From Beroe ovata (taxonomy: Eukaryota > Ctenophora > Nuda > Beroida > Beroidae), in the NCBI GenBank assembly GCA_946803715.1, contig CAMPET010000192.1:60621-94047 (forward strand): a DNA stretch of 33,427 nucleotides. Reading direction: 5' to 3'. The position numbers and the translations under genes were made by a program. The notes beneath the pieces are model-generated. The model did no database searches and was not told the DNA's origin. It worked only from the letters and a program-made list of their open reading frames with translations. Positions 1-9,483 of the stretch are shown here, piece after piece. Within the stretch, counting starts at the first letter, position 1. Every line of letters starts with the position of its first letter.

Positions 1-32
<32 letters not shown>
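1..32. repeat. (GT)n microsatellite at window start
   Basis: Uninterrupted alternating T and G from the first base to position 32. The repeat is probably cut by the window edge. Confidence 0.95.
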
Positions 33-34
<2 letters not shown>

Positions 35-132
35 ACATAATATGGAGACCGGGAGACATTATTAGCAGCATTATGCATCCACAGAGAGTGTTCAAATTAA
101 CGACTAAGGCCCTTGACCCTCTCCCCTGTCAG

Positions 133-1056
133 GTCACACAGAAAGTAGACCGATACGAGAACACTTCCCACGCATGGCAAGCACTTGGACCTGTATTTGA
201 TAGATCGGCACTTCGGAAACCCAGCTACTCTTCCAAACCTATATCCTACGTCAGCGGTACGTATGGCATGTTACATTGATTATTCGCTGTAACACATAGG
301 TACAATAGTGTAACATGTGAGTGCGGTTAGCGTTACAAGATGGTAACGTGTACTTAACTCTGCAATGTTACAATGGCCCATGTTACAGGGAGTAGTCAAA
401 CGAAGTACACGCCGGGCTATGCGGGAGTTGTGCCCCTGGTCAGTGGGGAGTTGGGCAGCACCCAGGAGCCGATTGTCAAGAGAACAGAAGTGAGACGAGA
501 CTTACCGCCCGCCACTGGGGTCTCCAGGTAAACTTACCGCCCGCCACGTGGGTCTCCAGGTAAACTTACCGCCCGCCACTGGGGTCTCCAGGTAAAGTTA
601 CCGCCTGTCACTGGGGTCTCCAGGTAAACTAACTGAAACTCGGGAATTGTGGTATTGATTCAGCATGTTGGTACCAAGAACCGGCCACAAAGTTTCAAGT
701 TGAATACTGTATAGCAATTAACCACACTCAACTCAGGCAGGCGAATATCTCTGGATACTCGGGCTATGTGAGACCAGGCACCACTAAACCAGCTCACTAC
801 CTCAAACCATGCACCACCCAGTCCCTCACTCACAGGTAGGCCTAGTGATGGGTACTGCAATTGGAGAACACGAAATTTTGCTACACTGTTGTCATGTAAA
901 ATGATTTTCTTCACTCATTACAGGGAGATACCAGTGAGCAGTGGCAAGACAGGAATGAGGTATCCCCGTACCAGTCCGATATCCAACCTCGTGACTCTTA
1001 CTCATCCCTTCAACCCGCACAACAAACTCAACCCGACATATGCTCAGAGGGTGTAA
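133..1056 (+). CDS. Unrecognised small protein, last three exons (5' end not identified)
   Basis: Three plus-strand exons join in phase: 133-260, 737-835 and 924-1056, ending at TAA. Acceptors are TGTCAG, CTCAG and TTACAG; donors are GTATGG and GTAGGC. The visible 118 residues are rich in Pro, Ser, Thr, Tyr and His. They include SHAWQALGPVFDRS, then ISGYSGYV, then HPFNPHNKLNP, and end in YAQRV. There is no signal peptide, membrane segment or catalytic motif. Short Gly-Tyr-rich segments of the GYSGYV kind occur in several ciliary microtubule inner proteins, so that role is a guess from pattern only. Upstream exons should lie left of the window, or the ORF running from about position 73 could carry the start. 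The last two exons recur at 1456-1783. The gene is convergent with the minus-strand gene ending at 2193. Confidence 0.6.
261..736 (+). other. Intron with 32-bp tandem repeats
   Basis: This interval lies between the first and second visible exons of the small plus-strand gene. No coding exon is seen in it. It contains four tandem copies of a 32-bp unit at 501-628 and the left end of the duplicated segment, beginning at 465. Confidence 0.55.
501..628. repeat. 32-bp tandem repeat, four copies
   Basis: Four head-to-tail copies of a unit containing CCGCCCGCCACTGGGGTCTC followed by CAGGTAAA. The second and fourth copies carry small substitutions. Only one unit is present at the equivalent place in the second copy of the segment, near 1272-1300, so the copy number varies. 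Confidence 0.85.
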
Positions 1057-1455
1057 CTTTTCAGACTCTTTTAATGCCTTGACATACTTTCGACCCAGAA
1101 TTGCACGTAATCGTATAGTAAAACTGTCTTGCACTTTGCTGTTATAGAGGATAATGGCATGAGTTGGCTACCACAAAGCTCCACTCAGTCGCGGGTATAG
1201 GACTCTACGGCGGAGGACTCTACGGCGGAGGANGGAGCCGATTGTCAAGAGAACAGAAGTGAGACGAGACTTGCCGCCCGCCACTGGGGTCTCCAGGTAA
1301 ACTAACTGAAACTCGTGGGGCTCTTATACAACTGAAAGAACCACAAAAGACCCGCCCGCGGGAATTGTGGTATTGATTCAGCATGTTGGTACCAAGAACC
1401 GGTCACAAGGTTTCAAGTTGAATACTGTATAGCAATTAACCATCACTCAACTCAG

Positions 1456-1783
1456 GCAGGCGAATATCTCTGGATACTCGGGCTATGTGAGACCAGGGAC
1501 CACTAAACCAGCTCACTATCTCAATCCATGCACCACCCAGTCCCTCACTCACAGGTAGGCCTGGTGATGGGTACTGCAAATTGGAGAACACGAAATTTTG
1601 CAACACTGTTGTGAGTTGTCATGTAAAATGATTTTTTCCACTCATTACAGGGAGATACCAGTGAGCAGTGGCAAGACAGGAATGAGGTATCCCCGTACCA
1701 GTCCGATATCCAACCTCGTGACCCTCACCCATCCCTTCAACCCGCACAACAAACTCAACCCGACATACGCTCAGAGAGTGTAA
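1456..1783 (+). pseudogene. Second copy of the last two exons of the small plus-strand gene
   Basis: Exons 1456-1554 and 1651-1783 repeat 737-835 and 924-1056 with the same splice sites, phases and TAA stop. Translation differs by a single Lys-to-Asn change, in the first of these two exons. No copy of the 133-260 exon precedes it, so on its own it could not make the same protein. It could be an alternative 3' end, an incomplete duplicate, or an assembly copy of the same allele. The last is favoured because the duplication starts at the N at 1233. Confidence 0.55.
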
Positions 1784-1931
1784 CTTTTCAGACTCTTTTA
1801 ATGCCTTGACATATTTTCGACCCAGAATTGCACGTAATTGTATAGTAAGACTGTCTTGTACTTTGCAGTTATAGAGGAAAATGCCATGGGTTGGTTACCA
1901 CAAAGCTCCACTCAGTCGCGTGTGCATGTAA

Positions 1932-1966
1932 TTTATTGATAAAGAAGTGTGATGATTGCTTTTATT
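1932..1966 (-). promoter_or_regulatory. Candidate polyadenylation signals, minus strand
   Basis: TTTATT on the plus strand at 1932-1937 and 1961-1966 reads AATAAA on the minus strand. These lie about 230-260 bp beyond the stop codon at 2193 of the minus-strand gene and are the nearest such hexamers seen. Confidence 0.35.
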
Positions 1967-2192
1967 TGAGCTTAACTTTGACAAAAACGTGTATCAATTT
2001 AACAAACGATTAAATATCAAATTGGTGTCAAGAGTCTACGTACGGTAACCAGATTCTGCAATTAATGTCCCTCTCCATTCAAAATGTGGGGTCGAGGGAA
2101 TCTAAACAGGCGGACATAAGAACTGTTCGCGGGACTATGACCGTCATGGAACAGTCATGGACTATAACCGTCATGGTCTCTGGTCACATGAC

Positions 2193-3072
2193 CTATACCG
2201 CTGGATGCACTTTCTGCTTGATCCTTTGTTTCTGTGCCGGTTTAGGTGATATGACTGCTGCTGCAGCTGGTCGTTGTCGAGCTAGCTTTTCCTGGTTTAT
2301 CAGGTACAGCTCTTCATTCATGATAAACCGTTCCTCCACTATACCTTGACACCACCTGCAGTATAAATATAATGAGGGGAAACTGTGAGCTTGGGTGTCA
2401 ATTCCAAATTACATGATGTCAGTGGTCACCGTACCAAGTTTCAATCGCAAAAATACGACGAAGGCAAAACGCAAACTATCAGACATCAGTATCTAGTCAC
2501 TCTAACCTGTACATGGGTAGAGCTATGGAACAGTCCTCTTGTACAGTAATTTCGTCAATTCCCTTGAGCAGTGTCGAGACTTCTGTGATTCTGAAGTGAG
2601 GAATGTTGCGATCGTGGAATCCAATCAATAACAGGAAACACTATCATATGATCACAAATTTCATTGAAAGAACTTCAATTCTCACATTTGTGGAGGCAAG
2701 AGTTCGACTTCGCAGACCATGGCCCTCCGTTTGAGAGACCCCTCCCCCATCCGTGTTACCATGGCTTGTAACTCCATCCAGCACTCCTCTTCTCCTCCCA
2801 GGAGCTTGGCTACCGCTTGGAGCACCTGCATGACGTAAATTTGCATGACTTCGCTGACCTTCTGCTTTCAGTACGACCGTGAAAATCCATAGTTCATCCA
2901 TTTCTGATCCTGTTTTGGGTACAAAGAGGCATAAATCGCCATTATATCTGCTCACACGCACCTTCATGAGTGATGAGGGGGCGGGGTTCTCCATTCCCTC
3001 ATCAGGATCAGAGTAGTCGATGAGATCCTGCATCTGCATATGGTTCATCTCCAAAACACTCTTCAGTAACTT
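2193..3072 (-). other. Dynein microtubule-binding-domain-like C-terminal region
   Basis: The last four exons encode KLLKSVLEMNHMQMQDLIDY, a Pro-containing linker (ENPAPSSLM), VLQAVAKLLGG, a Trp five residues further on, and later ALPMYRWCQGIVEE. In dynein heavy chains the stalk tip shows the same order: an Asp-Leu/Ile-x-Glu-x-x-Ser-Tyr/Phe helix, a Pro-Pro turn, V-M-E-A-V-x-x-L-L-G, a Trp, and a final helix of the type S-x-A-x-x-x-x-x-W-V. The resemblance is by eye, from remembered family patterns, and the residues are diverged. The Pro/Ala-rich, Lys-rich tail ends in KVHPAV. A spectrin-like or generic helical-bundle origin is the alternative. Confidence 0.5.
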
Positions 3073-6000
3073 CTGTTCGGATGGTAAAACGTCAATATCA
3101 TGTTTTCACTATTCAGTAAATCTATTCAGAGGTTTGAGACACCGCAACATTTCCTGGAAAAAAGAATGACCTGGAACTTTTCAATCCTCTCGTTCTTCAT
3201 CTTGGCCCTGTACACAAGTCTAGCACACTTCTTCTCGAAACCCAGATCCTTGATTTTGACAAGAATGTTGGCCAGTTCCTCGTACGATCCCGACTCTAGT
3301 GTTGACTCCAGGGTATCCGCACTAACAAGGTGTGGAGTTAAGTATCATGACATTGGAATGGAGGGAAATCAAGCACCTGATCTGCCATGATGTTAATAAT
3401 TGAGACCAATACAGCTGCAAAAGTTTATGAAAGCAACAGCACATTATCAGTCAACTGCTGAATCTTGAAATAATAATGCAAGTAAATAAACGCTTCCAAG
3501 CGATGCAGATGGGGCTGATCTCATCTACACTTTACTCACTACTCCAGGAAGTATAGGATCTCTCTTGCCCACTTCAGTATACGCTCCTCCTCACTTATTT
3601 TCTTCCTCGTAGCTTTCTCAATGATTGGACCAAGGGTAAGTGCGTCTCGTTTCGTTAACTCCACTGCCAGATCCCACAGAATTCGGGCTTTGAGCACCCG
3701 GTTATCGCACACTATCTGAGAGGGGGCATGTGTTTTAGATGACACGTGATTTCGTGAGAATGTGGAGGAAGAATGGAAAAAGAAAGGAAGGGCATGAGAT
3801 ACAATCTAGCTTTTACCAATGTCTAGCCATTGCATGACTATTATATTCATGTTGAACATTCATGATTCACATTCATCTATACATTCATGATTGTGGTCGC
3901 CTCCGCCCCCTGATTACCTTCCTTTGAAGAGCCTGATCAATGTGAACTGCGTCCTCGTGGTTACGCTGCGCCTTCTCCAGAATCTCAGACGCTATCTTGG
4001 CTCGGCTCTCGGCCAATTCCAGCTCAATCTGCTGCTTCTGCAAACCGTCGGCCGCGTTTTGCTGGAATATTGTGAGATAAGAAACAAGTTGCACTTCAGC
4101 TACACCACCTCTATTCGAAGATAAGGAAACTAAGGCTGGAGGAGAATGAACAGTACATTTTCCTGTTGCCATGCTTCGTCCTCCTGTTCACATGCGTGTC
4201 TGTATCCTGTTCCCAATCTCTCTAGAGCTCCCGTCCTGTCCCACGTCTTAACCTGGGGGATTATTTCAATGAAGGGGTTCTGAGGTCATAGTGGAGGGGA
4301 AGTGGTGTCAAGGGAATCTCTGCCATGGACAAAGTAATGACAAGGAACAAGTGCACTTAGGGATAAGTTCTGTCAAAAAGAGAAGTGCTGTCAAGTGAAA
4401 GTGCTGTCGAAGAAATAGCAATATTAGGGAAGAGTAGTGTCAAGAAAAGTGATATCAATGATAAGGTGATGTCAAGGATAAAGTGATGCCAAGGATAAAG
4501 TGATGTCAAGGATAAAGTGGTGTCAAGGATAAAGTGGTGTCAAGGATAAAGTGATGTCAAGGATAAAGTGATGTCAATGATAAAGTGGTGTCAAGGATAA
4601 AGTGGTGTCAAGGAGAAAGTAATCACAACGATAAAACATTAACGTGGCGTCTAGGGAAACGTGCTGTCAAGAGGAAAGAGATGTCTCAAGTAGCGCTTCC
4701 ATCACTCCCCCCTTAGCAGTATCATTTTCTTGACATCACTTTTGCCCTGACATCACTATTTCTTTGACAGCACTTTTCCCTTGGCAGTCATTTCCCCCTG
4801 ACAGCACTTTACCATGTCATTGCTTAATGCATGACAGCGACACCACTTTCTCTCGAAATTATCTTTCACTTGACACCACTTTCCTCTTACCCTTGACACC
4901 ACTGTTTCCTTGACACCACTTTTCTCTTGACAGCACTTCAATGAAGGGAAAGGTGGAAGTGCTGTCAAGGATAAAGTGATGTCAAGGATAAAGTGATGTC
5001 AGGGCAAAAGTAATGTCAAGGATAAAGTGATGTCAAGGATAAAGTGATGTCAAGGATGAAGTGATGTCAAGGATAAAGTGGTGTCAAGGATAAAGTGATG
5101 TCAAGGATAAANAGTGATGTCAAGGATAAAGTGGTGTCAAGGCAAAAGTAGGTAATGTCAAGGATAAAGTGATGTCAAGGATAAATTGATGTCAAGGATA
5201 AAGTGATGTCAAGGATAAAGTGGTGTCAAGGATACAGTGATGTCAAGGATAAAGTGATGTCAAGGATAAAGTGATGTCAAGGAGAAAGTAATCACAGCGA
5301 TAAAACATTAAAGTGGCGTCTAGGGAAACGTGCTGTCAAGAGGAGAGAGGTGTCTCAAGTAGCGCCTCCATCACTTCCCCCTTAGCAGTATCATTTTCTT
5401 GACACCACGTTTGCCCTGACATCACTATTTCTTTGACAGCACTTTTCCCTCGGCAGTCATTCCCCCCTGACAGCACTTTACCATGACATTGCTTAATGCA
5501 TGACAGCGACACCACTTTCTCTCGAAGTTATCTTTCACTTGACACCACTTTACTCTTACCCTTGACACCATTTTTTCCTTGACACCACTTTTCTCTTGAC
5601 AGCGCTTCTCCTTGACAGCACTTCAATGAAGGGGAAGGTGGGAGTGGTGTCAAGGGAAAATGATGTCAAGGATAAAGTGATGTCAAGGATAAAGTGATGT
5701 CAAGGATTAAGTGATGTCACGGATAAAGTGGTGTCAAGGATAAAGTGACGCGAGGGATGAAGTGATGTCAAGGGGAAAGTGGTGTCAGAGATAGAGTGGT
5801 GTCAAGGAGAAAGTGATGTCAAAGATAAAGTGGTGTCAAGAAGATGGTGATGTCAAGGATACAGTGATGTCAAGGATAAAGTGGTGTCTATAGAGAAGTG
5901 GTGTCATCGATGAAGCGATGTCAGGGCGAGAGCTGTCGAGGGGGCAATGGCTGCCAACTACCAAAGAAAAAGTGCCAAAGGAAAAGCGCAGTCAAGAGAA

Positions 6001-9000
6001 GAGCGGTGCAAAGGGCAAAGTGCACTCAAGAGGAAAGTGATGTCAAGAGAAAACTGAAAAGTGGTGTCAAGGAGAAAGTGGTGTCAAGGAGAAAGTGGTG
6101 TCAAGGAAAAAGTGGTGTCAAGGAAAAAGTGGTGTCGAGGGGCAACTGCTGTAAAAGAATAGTGCTCTCAGGGGCAATTGGTGTCAAGGGAAAAGTGGTG
6201 TCAAGGAGAAAGTAATCACAACGATAAGGCATGAAAGTGGCGTCTAGGGAAACGTGTTGTCAAGAGAAAAGTGATGTCTCAAGTAGCGCCTCCATTACTT
6301 CCCCCTTAGCAGTATCACTTTTGCCCAGACATCACCTTATCTTTGACACCACTTTTCTCTTGACATCACTTTATCCTTGACATCAATTTCCTTTGACAGC
6401 AAATTCTCCCTTGACAAAACTTTACACTTCACAGCACTCCGCCCTTGCCAACACTTGTCCCTTGACATCACGTTTCCCCTAACATCACCATCTCTTTGAC
6501 AGCATTTTTCCCTTGGCAGCCATTCCCCCTGACAGCACTTTGCCATGACATCGCTTAATGCATGACAGTGACACCACTTTATCTGGGTATCACTTTTCAC
6601 TTGACACCACTTCCCTCTTTCCCCCTTAACACAATTTTTTCCTTGACACCAGTTTTCTCTTGGCAGCACTTCTCCTTGACAGCACTTCAATCAAGGGAAA
6701 GGGAAAAGTGGTATCAAGGATAAAGTGATATCAAGGATTAATCGGTGTCTAGGAAAAAAAGTCCTGTGAAGAGAGAAGTGATATCAAGGAAAAAGTGGTG
6801 TAAAGGTAAAAGGGAAGTGGTGTCAAGGGAAAGTGATGTCAAGGATAAACTGCTGTCAAGAACTTAGTAGTGTCTGGGAAAAAGTGGTGTCAAGAGAAAA
6901 GTTATGTCAAGGGAGAGGGTAAGTGATGGGGAATGATGTCTAGGATAAAGTGATGTCAAGAGATTAAAGTGTTGTCAGGGACTAAGTGGTGTCTGGGAAC
7001 AAGTACTGTCAAAAGAGCAGTGCTGTCAAGAGAGAAGTGATGTCAAGGGAAAAGTGGTGTCAAGGGAAAAGTGGTGTCAAGGAAAAGCGGTGTCAAGGGA
7101 AAAAGGGGGAAGTGGTGTCAAGGAAAAGTGACGTCAAGGATAAACTGGTGTCAAGATATTTAAGTGGTGTCAAGGACTGAGTGGTGTCTGGGGAAAAGTG
7201 CTGTCTAGGAGAAGTGCTGTAAAGAGAAAAGTGATGTCGAGAAAAATGCCGTGTCAAGGGAAAGGGTAAGTGGTATCAAGGATAAAGTGATGTCAAGGAT
7301 TAATTGGTTTCTAGGAAAAAGTGCTGGGAAGGAGCAGTGCTGTCAAGAGAAAAGTGAAACCACGGAAAAAGTGGTGTCAAGGGGAAAGGGGAAGTGGTGT
7401 CAAGGAAAAGTGACGTCAAAGATAAAGTGATGTCAAGGATAAACTGGTGTCAAGAGATTAAAGTGCTGTAAAGGACTGAGTGGTGTCTGGGAAAGAGTGC
7501 TGTCTAGGAGAAGTGCTGTCAAGAGAAAAGTGATGTCAAGGACAAAGTGATGTCAAGGGAAAGGGCAAATGGTATCAGTGATAAACTGATGTCAAGAGAT
7601 TAAAGTGGTAACAAGGACTCAGTGGACTAAGTGGTGTCTGGGGAAAAGTGCTGTCAAGAGAAAAGTGATGTCAAGGTAAAGTGGTGTCAGGGGTTGAGTG
7701 GTGTCTGGGAAGAAGTGCTGTCAAAAGAGAAGTGCTGTAAAGAAAAAAGTGAAATCAAGGAAAAAGTGGTGTAAAGGTAAAAGGGGGGAGTGGTGTCAAG
7801 GCCCTTGACTCAAGAGAAAGTGATGTCAAGGATAAACTGGTGTCAAGAGATTAAAGTGTTGTCAAGGACTGAGTGGTGTCTGGGAAAGAGTGCTGTCTAG
7901 GAGGAGTGCTGTCAAGAGAAAAGTGATGTCAAGGAAAAAGTGATGTCAAGGAAAAAGTGGTGTCAAGAGGAATGGAAAGTGGTGTAAAGGAAAAGTGGTG
8001 TCAAGAGATTAAAGTAGTGTCAAGGATTAGGTGGTGTCTAGGGAAAAGTGGTGTCAAGAGAAAAGTGATGTCAAGACAGAAGTGGTGTCAAAGATAAGGT
8101 GATATCAAGGGGAAGATGATGTAAACAAAATGATACTGTGAAGTGGAAGTGATGGAGGTGCTTCTTGACAGGTACTTACGTCATCGACAGTCACTTCTTT
8201 CCTCGATAATACATCAACCTGGAATATAGTACTCTGACTCATTCATATATTCACTGAACGTCAATTGACTGATTGACTGTTGTCTATCATTGATTTAAAA
8301 TTGAATAACTTGTGTCTCAAATCGATGTCATTGTGATGCAAGTTTTTTATTCAACAATCAGCTGTAGTAGGATGAATACTCACTGGTGCTGGACAGGTTT
8401 TGCAGATAAGCAATGTGAGGAGTACCAAGAGGCAGCTTACAGCAACAAAGCCCAGCACTCCAAACGACACACTGCGGATATTGGGGGTCATTTCACTGTT
8501 ACCAGAGGAATCATCACGAATATGGATGGGTCGATGGGCCGGGGGCTATCCTTACTCAATACTCTTGCATGAACAACTGTTGAATAAAGATGTCCGGGCT
8601 TTTCTCCCAAATCAAATGCTTTGGACCCCCTTCCTAGAGCCCTTGTTTCATTATCATGAAAGCATTTAAAAAGAACTAAAGAGGAAATTGACCCGGAACT
8701 TTTGGATCACGGTGGGTACCTGAAGGTGGGTACCTTATACTGTGTCGCGCGTTCCGTCTAGAAAATAGCAATTTGAAGGTGGGAACCCGCGTTAGCGGTA
8801 CCCACCTTCAAAATATAACGCGCGTACATTATGTGTTACTGAAACATTGAAACGCGTACATTACTGTTATGAAACATTGATACGTGTGTGTGTGACTATA
8901 TGTGAGTGTGTGTACTGTGTAACATATTATGTGTACCGTGTCTTTATACACTCGATATTTACACCAGCTCCCGGAGAGAATCTCCCGAGATTTTTTGCTC

Positions 9001-9483
9001 AGAAAAATTTTGGAGTTCGNCTCACTTTTTCCAGAGGTTGTCGATGAGACAGCAGTGTATACCATCCTCTCCACAACACTCAAACTTGTCGGGACAACTG
9101 CAGAAAATGGCAGCTAAAATCCGGGATTGACAGTTATAATATGGGATGAAACATGTCAAATGACACTTCTCGGCGGTCCCCTATCTTGAATATCTTAATC
9201 GGATAAGTGATAATCTTTAAAGTGATTGCGCTACAGATTGAAGATTCACTCACTAGTTTTTGAGATAGGCTGTTGTGCGACAAACTTCGTAACCCTGGCA
9301 CGATCCAACAACAATCTGTGGGGAACATGACGTGAAATTGTATAGTCAGAGATAGAGTTTTCCAATGTAAGCGGAAATGCTTTAAATTTGGACACATTCC
9401 AACACACACGCATGAGCACATGTTCTTACCGCCAAAATGACGACAAACCCAAAGGTGTAACTAATTTCACCCGCCATAACCAT
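2193..9483 (-). CDS. Predicted single-pass membrane protein with a dynein stalk/MTBD-like cytoplasmic region
   Basis: Twelve minus-strand exons join in phase: 9430-9483, 9254-9315, 9026-9097, 8384-8495, 8180-8218, 3918-4061, 3540-3715, 3171-3321, 2962-3072, 2686-2825, 2507-2590 and 2193-2355. They total 1308 bp, giving 435 residues. Order: signal peptide (1 to about 24, MVMAGEISYTFGFVVILA); ectodomain with a C-x5-CC-x6-CC cluster (to about 66); membrane segment (about 74-95); Glu/Lys-rich coiled coil (about 101-220); and a C-terminal region (about 271-390) patterned like the dynein heavy-chain microtubule-binding domain. The tail is basic. No AAA+ motor is present. The Cys pattern recalls Shisa- and VOPP1-type membrane proteins. 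The weak point is the join of exons 5 and 6 across a 4.1-kb minisatellite intron: both ends are phase 0, so two separate genes remain possible. The donor at 3170 (GTCATT) is also weak. Confidence 0.6.
4290..8155. repeat. 17-bp minisatellite block (about 3.9 kb) with orientation switches
   Basis: The consensus unit is GTGATGTCAAGGATAAA or GTGGTGTCAAGGAAAAA. It is degenerate and repeated through the block. At about 4700-4935, 5365-5625 and 6300-6685 the same unit runs in the opposite orientation (TTTATCCTTGACATCAC type), so the block contains large inverted repeats. A higher-order segment containing GGCGTCTAGGGAAACGTG recurs at about 4650, 5310 and 6240, each time just before an inverted stretch. 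ORFs in this block are repeat translations rich in Lys, Val, Ser, Cys and Gln, and are not genes. It fills the intron between 4062 and 8179. Confidence 0.95.
8384..9483 (-). other. Signal peptide, Cys-rich ectodomain and membrane segment exons
   Basis: The ATG at 9483 opens an 18-residue exon that ends at a good donor (GTAAGA). The next exon continues the hydrophobic stretch with IVVGSCQG, which looks like a cleavage region. Exons 9254-9315 and 9026-9097 hold eight cysteines, including the adjacent pairs in FECCGEDGIHCC. Exon 8384-8495 has acceptor GTAACAG and encodes FGVLGFVAVSCLLVLLTLLI followed by CKTCPAP, a clear membrane helix with membrane-proximal cysteines that could be palmitoylated. 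This part is convincing alone. If the gene ended here, the 8180-8218 exon could read through its donor to a stop near 8110, giving a short Pro-containing tail instead. Confidence 0.65.
8721..8812. repeat. Nested inverted repeats
   Basis: TGAAGGTGGGTACC at 8721-8734 is perfectly inverted at 8797-8810. A third copy, TTTGAAGGTGGG at 8772-8783, pairs with CCCACCTTCAAA at 8801-8812 to make a tighter hairpin around CGCGTTAGCG. It lies in the intron between exons 3 and 4 of the membrane-protein gene. Confidence 0.85.

Larger units (their letters stand above)
465..1920 (+). repeat. Tandem segmental duplication of about 0.7 kb next to an N
   Basis: Positions 465-1193 and 1234-1920 are near-identical direct copies that include the last two exons and the 3' flank of the small plus-strand gene. 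The second copy begins immediately after the N at 1233. Differences are scattered substitutions, loss of 32-bp units, and a short extra segment at about 1318-1358. Between the copies lies a short tandem repeat of CTCTACGGCGGAGGA at 1202-1232. The position exactly at an N suggests two alleles of one locus placed in tandem by the assembler. A real tandem duplication is the alternative. Confidence 0.85.

Noticed and set aside
2065-2349. Plus-strand ORF of 94 codons
   Set aside because: It is antisense to the final exon of the minus-strand gene, which has matching splice phase.
2644-3054. Single 136-codon minus-strand ORF read as one protein
   Set aside because: It merges two exons with an intron; the conserved pattern continues only after splicing 2962 to 2825, which shifts the frame.
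4756-7180. ORFs of 64-117 codons with repeating Lys-Val-Ser-Cys-Gln-Gly units
   Set aside because: They are translations of the 17-bp minisatellite; 17 is not a multiple of three, so frames drift, and there are no splice sites or domain signals.
4290-8155. CRISPR-like periodic repeats
   Set aside because: The units are contiguous and degenerate with no unique spacers, and the genome is animal.
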